A DNA stretch of 64,000 nucleotides from Incurvaria masculella (Eukaryota > Arthropoda > Insecta > Lepidoptera > Incurvariidae). The notes beneath the pieces are model-generated. The model saw only the letters and a list, made by a program, of their open reading frames with translations. It had not been told where the DNA came from and ran no database searches. Positions 8,503 to 18,701 of the stretch are shown here, piece by piece; position 1 is the stretch's first letter, and each line of letters opens with the position of its first letter. A program made the position numbers and the translations under genes. The DNA lies in the NCBI GenBank assembly GCA_946894095.1, contig OX335649.1, positions 16,262,001 to 16,326,000 on the forward strand, in the 5' to 3' direction.

Positions 8503-11133
8503 ATGAGCAGTCCGAAGAGAACTCGTCAGGCGACGAAGTTACAAGAGAAGGAACGCGCTGCATCCGCCGCCGCGGCCGCCGCCGCTAGCGGCGTGGCGCC
8601 CGCCTCCGCAGCTCACGCCACCGCTCGGCCCTCAGCTGACGCCGCTACCGCCACCGCCCGCGGCGTAGCTGCCGCCGCCGCTCGCGCGGCGGGCACCGAC
8701 GCGGCCGCCACCGCCCGCGGCGCTGCTCCCGCCCCCGCATCTCCCGTTTCCGGTACAAAAGGTATCGTGAAAGCTGCTGCAATGTTATCGCCACCTATAG
8801 ACTCTGGCTTGGCGATCACACCATCGGCAGACGACTCATATTATGAGGATACCGCGACGACAGTGCGTTCGGTGTCAAGAATGTCGTCTCATCAGAGTGA
8901 GCGAGACGAAGTGATGTCGCATATCAGCGTGGCATCAAAGAGATCGGCGGTATTGAGAGAGCAAGCAAACCTGCGTGCGTTGCAAGAAATGCACGAATTG
9001 GAGCGTCGCGCAGCTGCCGCCGAAGCAGAGCGCCGTAATTTTGAAAGAGAGATTGAATTGTCTAAGCAAAGACAACTTTTAGAGCTTAGAAAGATTGATT
9101 TAGAGGAAGAGGAAGAGCTGACAACTATCCGATTCAGAGACGACGTGAGAAGCCGCAAGAGCCGACATGATAGCGTGACCGAGTGGGTCGCAAGCACAGC
9201 CCAGCCGCCGCCGCCGCATCTATACAGTATGAGTCATCGGCAGAGCGATACAGCGCATCCCTGTGATGACGTTACCTCTCACCACCGGACTTTGGCTACT
9301 TCACTGCGTGGACGCAGCGATCGACCCACTTCCCCGCCGCGCCGACGTGGATCGCCTACACCGGAGCCGCCGCTGCGTCGACGTAGTCAAACGCCAAAAA
9401 GGATGTCCGAGCTTACGACTGCCATAGTGCAAGGTATGTCTGAGCTACATATTGAAAGGCAAGAACGTTTGGACTTCAGGTCAGTGTGTCAAGAGTTGCC
9501 TGTATATAGTGGACACATAAGTGAATGGTTGCCTTTCAAAAGAGCTTACGAGGACTCAAAGGGCAAAGGTCGTTTCTCTAGGGAAGAGAATTTGGTGCGA
9601 CTCCGTAATTGTCTCAAAGGGGAGGCAAAGGCTGCTGTCACGACGCTGCTCGCCATTTCGGATAACCCGGATGAGATTGTGAGTACACTGGAAACACAGT
9701 TTGCTCATCCAAGCCTGCTCGTAAGGGAGCAAGTAAATAGAATTTGTGCTCTACCTCGACTGCCTCAGGAATATCGAGATGACTTACCAGGCTTCGCTTC
9801 AGTAGTCAGCAACGCGGTTGTAGTACTGGACAGATTGCGAAACTACAACCACAACATGCGTGCTGATATCTACAACGAGATTTTAGAAAGAATCCCTATC
9901 ACCCTACAGACTAAATGGGTAGACTGGGCTACTGCCAATGACGATGGGTCAGAAGCAAAAAGCATATTGCTATCTCGCTTCCTCAATACTGAGGTTAAAA
10001 GATTGCGGATGTATGGATCGGCACCAAAGTGCGCCGCTTACAAGCCGCCCTATAAAGAGTCGCCGCGTGGGCCTACCCAGCCACAGCAACGAGGCCAGCA
10101 CAAATATCATGTCAATGCAGTACAAAGCACACATGGAAAGGAAAATGGAAAGTGTTTGGTCTGTTCAGGAAATCATAAGATTTTCACATGTGGAAAGTTC
10201 AAAGAAATGAACGTAACAAATCGATGGTCTTGGGCTAAGGAAAACCACATTTGTTATCGTTGCCTAGAAGGAAAGCACTTTGTTTCCTCTTGTAGAGCGA
10301 GACATGTGTGCGGACAAGAGGGATGCAGAAAATGGCATCATCGCCTTTTGCATAGAGAGAGCACAACTTCAGAGGATTCGTCAAGATCATCAGAGGACGA
10401 AAAACAACAAGGAACTCCGGACGAGGCTGTCACCGCCACCGCATCCGCCGACGCCGAGACGAACGCACACGGGCGTGTATGCCTCAAGATAGTGCCAGTC
10501 ATCGTAAGTGGACCTAAGGGCAAAGTCCAAACCTATGCTTTGCTAGATGAAGGTTCATCAATCACTCTGGTCGAAGACAAGCTGGCAGAGAGACTGGGTC
10601 TGGATGGAAAGAAGGACAACTTGGTGCTTCGAGGAGTCGGTCATGTAGTGACTGATTCCAAAAGTCGTCGTGTTTCTATGGACATTCAAGGACTATATAG
10701 TGACACAGTGCATACCATAAGTGGAAGGACAATCAGTGACTTGAATATGGGTGTACAGTCAATCAAGTTTGATATTTCAAAGTACGAACACTTAAGTGAA
10801 GTTAGCGACAAAGTGTTGTACGTGAATGCTCGCCCCGAGATTCTTATTGGACAGGACAATGCGGACTTAATAGTGAGCCGAAGAATCTTGTGTGGTGGGC
10901 GTAATCAACCGATGGCATCAGAGACAGACCTGGGCTGGGTCATCCATGGATACGTTCCCGGCGCCCTGCGACAGAAGATCAACAAGGTCAACACCTACAG
11001 AGCAAGAGACGAACTGCATGACCTTGTTGCACGATCTTGGGACTTAGGTTTCATCGAGGATCAACGGTGGGTTGGCTGCTTGCAAGAAGTGGAGTCAACT
11101 CACAAAAGGGGGGCACACGCCGGTGTCCACTAG
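8503..11133 (+). CDS. BEL/Pao Gag-protease polyprotein (pol-less)
   Basis: 876 aa, starting at ATG in context ACCATGAG. Residues 1-95 are Ala-rich and low complexity. About 145-215 is a charged coiled coil. About 320-500 is a Gag core of the DUF1759 type. Zinc knuckles are C551-x2-C554, then C584-x2-C587-x4-H592-x4-C597, with further Cys/His at 603-616. About 655-815 is a DUF1758-type aspartic protease with active-site D682 in 'LLDEGSS' and the family end 'DLGWVIHGYVPG'. The frame stops 61 residues later and only 85 bp separate it from the polypurine tract, so the whole pol part is missing. It should form particles and bind RNA, and may cleave itself, but it cannot copy or integrate. This copy is intact, unlike the one at 13287. 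Confidence 0.92.
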   Translation: MSSPKRTRQATKLQEKERAASAAAAAAASGVAPASAAHATARPSADAATATARGVAAAAARAAGTDAAATARGAAPAPASPVSGTKGIVKAAAMLSPPIDSGLAITPSADDSYYEDTATTVRSVSRMSSHQSERDEVMSHISVASKRSAVLREQANLRALQEMHELERRAAAAEAERRNFEREIELSKQRQLLELRKIDLEEEEELTTIRFRDDVRSRKSRHDSVTEWVASTAQPPPPHLYSMSHRQSDTAHPCDDVTSHHRTLATSLRGRSDRPTSPPRRRGSPTPEPPLRRRSQTPKRMSELTTAIVQGMSELHIERQERLDFRSVCQELPVYSGHISEWLPFKRAYEDSKGKGRFSREENLVRLRNCLKGEAKAAVTTLLAISDNPDEIVSTLETQFAHPSLLVREQVNRICALPRLPQEYRDDLPGFASVVSNAVVVLDRLRNYNHNMRADIYNEILERIPITLQTKWVDWATANDDGSEAKSILLSRFLNTEVKRLRMYGSAPKCAAYKPPYKESPRGPTQPQQRGQHKYHVNAVQSTHGKENGKCLVCSGNHKIFTCGKFKEMNVTNRWSWAKENHICYRCLEGKHFVSSCRARHVCGQEGCRKWHHRLLHRESTTSEDSSRSSEDEKQQGTPDEAVTATASADAETNAHGRVCLKIVPVIVSGPKGKVQTYALLDEGSSITLVEDKLAERLGLDGKKDNLVLRGVGHVVTDSKSRRVSMDIQGLYSDTVHTISGRTISDLNMGVQSIKFDISKYEHLSEVSDKVLYVNARPEILIGQDNADLIVSRRILCGGRNQPMASETDLGWVIHGYVPGALRQKINKVNTYRARDELHDLVARSWDLGFIEDQRWVGCLQEVESTHKRGAHAGVH

Positions 11134-11218
11134 AATAAAATAGTTACATAGAAATAAATCGCGCCGCCTTCAGTACTATGATGTGCGACAAGTATTGTAT
11201 AGAATCGCTATCTGTCGC

Positions 11219-11228
11219 AAAAGGGGGG
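11219..11228 (+). other. Polypurine tract, first copy
   Basis: AAAAGGGGGG two bases before LTR 2 is the plus-strand primer site. It is repeated at 16003-16012 before LTR 3. Confidence 0.8.
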
Positions 11229-11230
11229 TA

Positions 11231-13217
11231 TGTTGGCGACGCGATCATAAAACTCTAAAGTAGACATTTCTTGTGAATACAAAATTGTATAGAATAGTAC
11301 TGCAGGTGTTCATTTGTAAAGTGTTTGTATCTAGCTGCCGTACCGTTCATATTGAATAGTGCTGCACGTGTTTGGTTGCTAGTATTTGATCCCTGCCGCC
11401 GTGCCTTAAGATAGTAATTGTTTAGAGTATTTTAGAGGTAAAATATTTCCTCGATTCCCCGTAAAGTTCGTGCACCTGAGGGCTGTAAACGCGGCACGCT
11501 GTAAAGTCACCATTGTATGCCCACCTGCGCGTCCGCCTTATGCGGCGCGGCAGTTATCTAAAGGTTGTTTCAGGGAATATTTGGCAGGGCATAGTTTCAC
11601 GTAGCTGACCGCAATAAACCTATTGTGCGTCGGCTCGGTGCGGCGAGCCGTCTTGGAAAGAATTTTATAGCATGCAGGTGCGCGTTTCATAGTAACCATG
11701 TGAATTTACTTAGGTATGTTTATAGGTAGCATTTTGGAAATACCTAAGTAAATGTCTCATATGTACACACATGTAATATAGATTTATAGTAAGTATTGAG
11801 TAACATATTATTTTATGCACACAGAAATAGCTTTTAGGGGTGTGCATACAAACCAATATGCTATTATAAAGTGTGTCATTGCATATCATTATTATATGGA
11901 AAGATTCGAAAGTATAAAGTATATCTATTTTTATGAACATTACTTGTATTTAGAGTACACATTTAAAGATATTATAGAGAGTTCTGTTTTGCATATCATA
12001 CTTTGAGGAAAGCTTAGAAAGTGTAAAGTACGTATAATGGAAATATATAGTGTATATAAAATAGACATTCCTAATATTTTAAGACTTATTAATAGCATGA
12101 AGGTTTTTAGAGCTTAAGTATCATTTGATAGCTGTTTTAAGTGATTTGTGTATTTAATATGTATAGAGGATGTTTGCATAATTATAGAAGTGCATTTTGT
12201 TTATATAAATACCTATATTGAAAGACGTTTGCAAAGCATTAGGATTTTAAAGTAATGTTTCTCTGGTAGCAATCCAAGATAAATATATAGGAAAGTATCG
12301 TTTAAAGGATTGTGTGCGTTATAAGTTTTCTATCAAGTTATATGACATTATTTGATATCATATGTGAAATCCTATTTTAAAGTATATATAACCATTGTGT
12401 TATTATTTAGTTTAAAAGTATGACTTTACAGCTTTAGGACAAATATATGAATGTTAGAAAGTTAATTATGTATACGTTGTATAGTACATGTGCAAAATGA
12501 TGTATATTGTTTTTGTATGTGTATTATATTTTCTTATAATATGCGATATTAATAAAGATTTGACTCCGAGAAATACTCTCGGCCGATTGTTGTCTGTTCG
12601 CCTTCCCTTCTGCCCCGCACCGCAGACCGCACCTAAACTTGTAGAGTCAGGTATAAATAAGGGTCCCTGACACAATAGGGCCAGATCGTACTGGCGCTCC
12701 GACTAAACGGGTCGGAGACGCTGCCTTATATAGTTCGCTTCTCTACGCCAACCAAGTGGGTTCGGCAGAGTTTCAAAGTTGAAAGTTTACATAGTTTTTA
12801 TAGTTTAAAGTTTCATAGTTTATTTAAAGTTTATAGTGGCCTTCCGCCTTACGAGTTTAGACTCCGACCAGTCAGGTCAAGTCTGTTGACTTTGAAGTGC
12901 GGTGCTCGTGGTGCGATTGCGGTACATGCGGTGCAGAAGTTAAGGCGTGCTGGCGGCAACCTGGTCGGGGGTACAGCTCGGCTCTACATCCAGACGCTTG
13001 TGGTTTAATTTCAAGTCACAAAGCGCTCCGGTGCCCTGGGGAGGTTCCGTAGCCGGGTGCATCACTCGGCGGCTCGGTAGGTCCCGACGCTGAGTCGGTC
13101 CTCGCCAAGGAGGGAGCGGAGTATCGTCGGAGCTGTACTTACGTAGCGAAGAGCAGCCAGCCGTTCGGGTTCCGCGTGTCACCCGGGAACCGAACGCTCG
13201 CTGGCCGGTCGCTATCA
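11231..13217 (+). repeat. LTR 2 (middle) of the tandem element
   Basis: Same 1,987 bp as LTR 1 with no difference seen by eye. It serves as 3' LTR of the first unit and 5' LTR of the second. No target duplication flanks it, which argues against two independent insertions. Confidence 0.9.
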
Positions 13218-13218
13218 A

Positions 13219-13236
13219 TGGTCCTTCGAGCCGGAT
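13219..13236 (+). other. Primer binding site, second copy
   Basis: Identical to the tRNA-Tyr-type site at 8435-8452, placed 4,784 bp downstream. Confidence 0.8.
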
Positions 13237-13286
13237 GGTACGTCGCATCTACAACGCATGCATCGAGGTGAAGTTACCGCAGCACC

Positions 13287-15917
13287 ATGAGCAGTCCGAA
13301 GAGAACTCGTCAGGCGACGAAGTTACAAGAGAAGGAACGCGCTGCATCCGCCGCCGCGGCCGCCGCCGCTAGCGGCGTGGCGCCCGCCTCCGCAGCTCAC
13401 GCCACCGCTCGGCCCTCAGCTGACGCCGCTACCGCCACCGCCCGCGGCGTAGCTGCCGCCGCCGCTCGCGCGGCGGGCACCGACGCGGCCGCCACCGCCC
13501 GCGGCGCTGCTCCCGCCCCCGCATCTCCCGTTTCCGGTACAAAAGGTATCGTGAAAGCTGCTGCAATGTTATCGCCACCTATAGACTCTGGCTTGGCGAT
13601 CACACCATCGGCAGACGACTCATATTATGAGGATACCGCGACGACAGTGCGTTCGGTGTCAAGAATGTCGTCTCATCAGAGTGAGCGAGACGAAGTGATG
13701 TCGCATATCAGCGTGGCATCAAAGAGATCGGCGGTATTGAGAGAGCAAGCAAACCTGCGTGCGTTGCAAGAAATGCACGAATTGGAGCGTCGCGCAGCTG
13801 CCGCCGAAGCAGAGCGCCGTAATTTTGAAAGAGAGATTGAATTGTCTAAGCAAAGACAACTTTTAGAGCTTAGAAAGATTGATTTAGAGGAAGAGGAAGA
13901 GCTGACAACTATCCGATTCAGAGACGACGTGAGAAGCCGCAAGAGCCGACATGATAGCGTGACCGAGTGGGTCGCAAGCACAGCCCAGCCGCCGCCGCCG
14001 CATCTATACAGTATGAGTCATCGGCAGAGCGATACAGCGCATCCCTGTGATGACGTTACCTCTCACCACCGGACTTTGGCTACTTCACTGCGTGGACGCA
14101 GCGATCGACCCACTTCCCCGCCGCGCCGACGTGGATCGCCTACACCGGAGCCGCCGCTGCGTCGACGTAGTCAAACGCCAAAAAGGATGTCCGAGCTTAC
14201 GACTGCCATAGTGCAAGGTATGTCTGAGCTACATATTGAAAGGCAAGAACGTTTGGACTTCAGGTCAGTGTGTCAAGAGTTGCCTGTATATAGTGGACAC
14301 ATAAGTGAATGGTTGCCTTTCAAAAGAGCTTACGAGGACTCAAAGGGCAAAGGTCGTTTCTCTAGGGAAGAGAATTTGGTGCGACTCCGTAATTGTCTCA
14401 AAGGGGAGGCAAAGGCTGCTGTCACGACGCTGCTCGCCATTTCGGATAACCCGGATGAGATTGTGAGTACACTGGAAACACAGTTTGCTCATCCAAGCCT
14501 GCTCGTAAGGGAGCAAGTAAATAGAATTTGTGCTCTACCTCGACTGCCTCAGGAATATCGAGATGACTTACCAGGCTTCGCTTCAGTAGTCAGCAACGCG
14601 GTTGTAGTACTGGACAGATTGCGAAACTACAACCACAACATGCGTGCTGATATCTACAACGAGATTTTAGAAAGAATCCCTATCACCCTACAGACTAAAT
14701 GGGTAGACTGGGCTACTGCCAATGACGATGGGTCAGAAGCAAAAAGCATATTGCTATCTCGCTTCCTCAATACTGAGGTTAAAAGATTGCGGATGTATGG
14801 ATCGGCACCAAAGTGCGCCGCTTACAAGCCGCCCTATAAAGAGTCGCCGCGTGGGCCTACCCAGCCACAGCAACGAGGCCAGCACAAATATCATGTCAAT
14901 GCAGTACAAAGCACACATGGAAAGGAAAATGGAAAGTGTTTGGTCTGATCAGGAAATCATAAGATTTTCACATGTGGAAAGTTCAAAGAAATGAACGTAA
15001 CAAATCGATGGTCTTGGGCTAAGGAAAACCACATTTGTTATCGTTGCCTAGAAGGAAAGCACTTTGTTTCCTCTTGTAGAGCGAGACATGTGTGCGGACA
15101 AGAGGGATGCAGAAAATGGCATCATCGCCTTTTGCATAGAGAGAGCACAACTTCAGAGGATTCGTCAAGATCATCAGAGGACGAAAAACAACAAGGAACT
15201 CCGGACGAGGCTGTCACCGCCACCGCATCCGCCGACGCCGAGACGAACGCACACGGGCGTGTATGCCTCAAGATAGTGCCAGTCATCGTAAGTGGACCTA
15301 AGGGCAAAGTCCAAACCTATGCTTTGCTAGATGAAGGTTCATCAATCACTCTGGTCGAAGACAAGCTGGCAGAGAGACTGGGTCTGGATGGAAAGAAGGA
15401 CAACTTGGTGCTTCGAGGAGTCGGTCATGTAGTGACTGATTCCAAAAGTCGTCGTGTTTCTATGGACATTCAAGGACTATATAGTGACACAGTGCATACC
15501 ATAAGTGGAAGGACAATCAGTGACTTGAATATGGGTGTACAGTCAATCAAGTTTGATATTTCAAAGTACGAACACTTAAGTGAAGTTAGCGACAAAGTGT
15601 TGTACGTGAATGCTCGCCCCGAGATTCTTATTGGACAGGACAATGCGGACTTAATAGTGAGCCGAAGAATCTTGTGTGGTGGGCGTAATCAACCGATGGC
15701 ATCAGAGACAGACCTGGGCTGGGTCATCCATGGATACGTTCCCGGCGCCCTGCGACAGAAGATCAACAAGGTCAACACCTACAGAGCAAGAGACGAACTG
15801 CATGACCTTGTTGCACGATCTTGGGACTTAGGTTTCATCGAGGATCAACGGTGGGTTGGCTGCTTGCAAGAAGTGGAGTCAACTCACAAAAGGGGGGCAC
15901 ACGCCGGTGTCCACTAG
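13287..15917 (+). pseudogene. Second gag-protease copy with one stop
   Basis: Identical to the 8503-11133 reading frame except that the Cys codon 554 is changed from TGT to TGA at 14946-14948. The stop falls on the second Cys of the first zinc knuckle, so translation yields a 553-aa Gag lacking knuckles and protease. Downstream codons remain open to 15917. The rest of the frame shows no other difference I can find, which implies a single recent mutation or a sequencing error. Confidence 0.88.
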
Positions 15918-16002
15918 AATAAAATAGTTACATAGAAATAAATCGCGCCGCCTTCAGTACTATGATGTGCGACAAGTATTGTATAGAATCGCTATCTGTC
16001 GC

Positions 16003-16012
16003 AAAAGGGGGG
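16003..16012 (+). other. Polypurine tract, second copy
   Basis: AAAAGGGGGG before LTR 3, identical to 11219-11228. Confidence 0.8.
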
Positions 16013-16014
16013 TA

Positions 16015-18001
16015 TGTTGGCGACGCGATCATAAAACTCTAAAGTAGACATTTCTTGTGAATACAAAATTGTATAGAATAGTACTGCAGGTGTTCATTTG
16101 TAAAGTGTTTGTATCTAGCTGCCGTACCGTTCATATTGAATAGTGCTGCACGTGTTTGGTTGCTAGTATTTGATCCCTGCCGCCGTGCCTTAAGATAGTA
16201 ATTGTTTAGAGTATTTTAGAGGTAAAATATTTCCTCGATTCCCCGTAAAGTTCGTGCACCTGAGGGCTGTAAACGCGGCACGCTGTAAAGTCACCATTGT
16301 ATGCCCACCTGCGCGTCCGCCTTATGCGGCGCGGCAGTTATCTAAAGGTTGTTTCAGGGAATATTTGGCAGGGCATAGTTTCACGTAGCTGACCGCAATA
16401 AACCTATTGTGCGTCGGCTCGGTGCGGCGAGCCGTCTTGGAAAGAATTTTATAGCATGCAGGTGCGCGTTTCATAGTAACCATGTGAATTTACTTAGGTA
16501 TGTTTATAGGTAGCATTTTGGAAATACCTAAGTAAATGTCTCATATGTACACACATGTAATATAGATTTATAGTAAGTATTGAGTAACATATTATTTTAT
16601 GCACACAGAAATAGCTTTTAGGGGTGTGCATACAAACCAATATGCTATTATAAAGTGTGTCATTGCATATCATTATTATATGGAAAGATTCGAAAGTATA
16701 AAGTATATCTATTTTTATGAACATTACTTGTATTTAGAGTACACATTTAAAGATATTATAGAGAGTTCTGTTTTGCATATCATACTTTGAGGAAAGCTTA
16801 GAAAGTGTAAAGTACGTATAATGGAAATATATAGTGTATATAAAATAGACATTCCTAATATTTTAAGACTTATTAATAGCATGAAGGTTTTTAGAGCTTA
16901 AGTATCATTTGATAGCTGTTTTAAGTGATTTGTGTATTTAATATGTATAGAGGATGTTTGCATAATTATAGAAGTGCATTTTGTTTATATAAATACCTAT
17001 ATTGAAAGACGTTTGCAAAGCATTAGGATTTTAAAGTAATGTTTCTCTGGTAGCAATCCAAGATAAATATATAGGAAAGTATCGTTTAAAGGATTGTGTG
17101 CGTTATAAGTTTTCTATCAAGTTATATGACATTATTTGATATCATATGTGAAATCCTATTTTAAAGTATATATAACCATTGTGTTATTATTTAGTTTAAA
17201 AGTATGACTTTACAGCTTTAGGACAAATATATGAATGTTAGAAAGTTAATTATGTATACGTTGTAAAGTACATGTGCAAAATGATGTATATTGTTTTTGT
17301 ATGTGTATTATATTTTCTTATAATATGCGATATTAATAAAGATTTGACTCCGAGAAATACTCTCGGCCGATTGTTGTCTGTTCGCCTTCCCTTCTGCCCC
17401 GCACCGCAGACCGCACCTAAACTTGTAGAGTCAGGTATAAATAAGGGTCCCTGACACAATAGGGCCAGATCGTACTGGCGCTCCGACTAAACGGGTCGGA
17501 GACGCTGCCTTATATAGTTCGCTTCTCTACGCCAACCAAGTGGGTTCGGCAGAGTTTCAAAGTTGAAAGTTTACATAGTTTTTATAGTTTAAAGTTTCAT
17601 AGTTTATTTAAAGTTTATAGTGGCCTTCCGCCTTACGAGTTTAGACTCCGACCAGTCAGGTCAAGTCTGTTGACTTTGAAGTGCGGTGCTCGTGGTGCGA
17701 TTGCGGTACATGCGGTGCAGAAGTTAAGGCGTGCTGGCGGCAACCTGGTCGGGGGTACAGCTCGGCTCTACATCCAGACGCTTGTGGTTTAATTTCAAGT
17801 CACAAAGCGCTCCGGTGCCCTGGGGAGGTTCCGTAGCCGGGTGCATCACTCGGCGGCTCGGTAGGTCCCGACGCTGAGTCGGTCCTCGCCAAGGAGGGAG
17901 CGGAGTATCGTCGGAGCTGTACTTACGTAGCGAAGAGCAGCCAGCCGTTCGGGTTCCGCGTGTCACCCGGGAACCGAACGCTCGCTGGCCGGTCGCTATC
18001 A
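16015..18001 (+). repeat. LTR 3 of the tandem element
   Basis: 1,987 bp ending ...GCTATCA at 18001, then CCCTT. It differs from the other LTRs at 17266 (T to A). Its clean end defines the LTR border for the whole element. Confidence 0.9.
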
Positions 18002-18006
18002 CCCTT
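18002..18006 (+). repeat. Target-site duplication CCCTT, right
   Basis: Matches 6442-6446. After removing one copy and the element, the right arm of the inverted repeat reads continuously against 4533-4540. Confidence 0.85.
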
Positions 18007-18236
18007 CGTATGACAGAGTTTGGTTTCTTTAAAATACACAAGAATTTGTAGTACGGAGATATTGATCCTGACCTGACTGATGTTCGATGAAAAATCCACT
18101 AAACAGGCACAGTGGTTTTAAAACGATTTCCAAATTACATCTGTATGGAGAGCATAGCTTCCACGAATGAACACAGGGCCAGACTTGCGACAGACGTTTC
18201 GTCCATACTGGCAGCGTCACGTGTCTCCATGTCGGA
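18002..18236 (-). repeat. Right arm of giant inverted repeat, outer part
   Basis: Reverse complement of 4303-4537, same length, with at least one substitution (TGTCTCC versus TGCCTCC). Similarity ends abruptly at 18236, so the duplicated segment's outer border is 4303/18236. Confidence 0.9.
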
Positions 18237-18291
18237 TACTGCCAGTATCCACTGGCCTAACACAAGGCCAACGTTTTTGGCTATCGTACTT

Positions 18292-18364
18292 GTCTGGGTA
18301 GCTCAGTGGTTAGATCTGAGCACATGTAATCCGAAGGTCGCAGGTTCGAATGCTGTTTCAGACA
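18292..18364 (+). tRNA. tRNA-like sequence (SINE head or tRNA pseudogene)
   Basis: 73 nt with a 7-bp acceptor stem GTCTGGG/TTCAGAC (two G-U pairs), A box 'TAGCTCAGTGGTTAGA' and B box 'GGTTCGAATGC'. The D loop is oversized, no standard 5-bp anticodon stem forms, and the T stem has a mismatch at its closing pair. A working tRNA is therefore unlikely. It is best read as a decayed tRNA or the head of a tRNA-derived SINE with a Thr-like middle ('CATGTAATCC'). Confidence 0.45.
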
Positions 18365-18601
18365 GTATGGACCAAAAATTGGTAATATCTTATTTAATCT
18401 CTGATTACAATTATTCAATGTGGATGGCGCTTTTGCCTCTAATTAGTATAAAAACGGTAATGTCGTAACCACAGATTAAATAAGTCATTATATCTGCGGT
18501 CGTACGTATCCATTAATCATAAATTATTCCATAATTTGTTTAAGTTCCTGATGACCCAAAAGATGCCCCGCGCCATGTTTTATGAGAGTTTTCCGTTGCA
18601 G

Positions 18602-18698
18602 ATGGAGAGCGTAGAGTCTCCACTGGAGGTGTTGTCGCGTGCGGCCACCATGATGCAGCACCGCCACGCCTACCCTGCGAGCGACTCAGACAGCTTCG
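18602..18698 (+). CDS. Internal exon candidate, unknown host protein
   Basis: 97 bp bordered by a strong acceptor (TTTTCCGTTGCAG) and a near-consensus donor (G|GTGAGTACC). In the frame beginning at 18602 it reads 'MESVESPLEVLSRAATMMQ' then 'HRHAYPASDSDSFG', ending in phase 1. Codon use is GC-rich at third positions, unlike its AT-rich flanks. The Met need not be the start. I do not recognise the family. The 'ESPLEVLSRAA' segment looks conserved, the remainder Ser/Asp-rich and disordered. No partner exon could be linked within the window. Confidence 0.5.
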
Positions 18699-18701
18699 GT
18701 G

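Larger units (their letters stand above)
6447..18001 (+). mobile_element. BEL/Pao element, tandem form LTR-int-LTR-int-LTR
   Basis: The unit repeats with an exact 4,784-bp period: LTRs at 6447, 11231 and 16015 and two 2,797-bp internal regions. The outer ends share one CCCTT duplication and no duplication flanks the middle LTR, so this is one insertion later expanded (unequal LTR exchange) or integrated as a concatemer. Gag and protease are encoded, but reverse transcriptase, RNase H and integrase are absent, so movement would need proteins in trans. I found only two base differences between the copies: T to A creating a stop at 14948, and T to A at 17266 in LTR3. The expansion is very recent, or it is an assembly artefact. 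Confidence 0.9.

Noticed and set aside
8613..8819. Minus-strand Ala-rich ORFs over the gag N-terminus
   Set aside because: Shadow of the GC-rich Ala-coding repeat in the plus-strand Gag frame.
14991..15917. Separate protease gene in the second gag copy
   Set aside because: It is simply the downstream part of the same frame after the single stop at 14946; no new start or separate promoter is present.
18292..18364. Functional tRNA gene
   Set aside because: D loop and anticodon arm do not fold correctly and the T stem has a mismatch at its closing pair.
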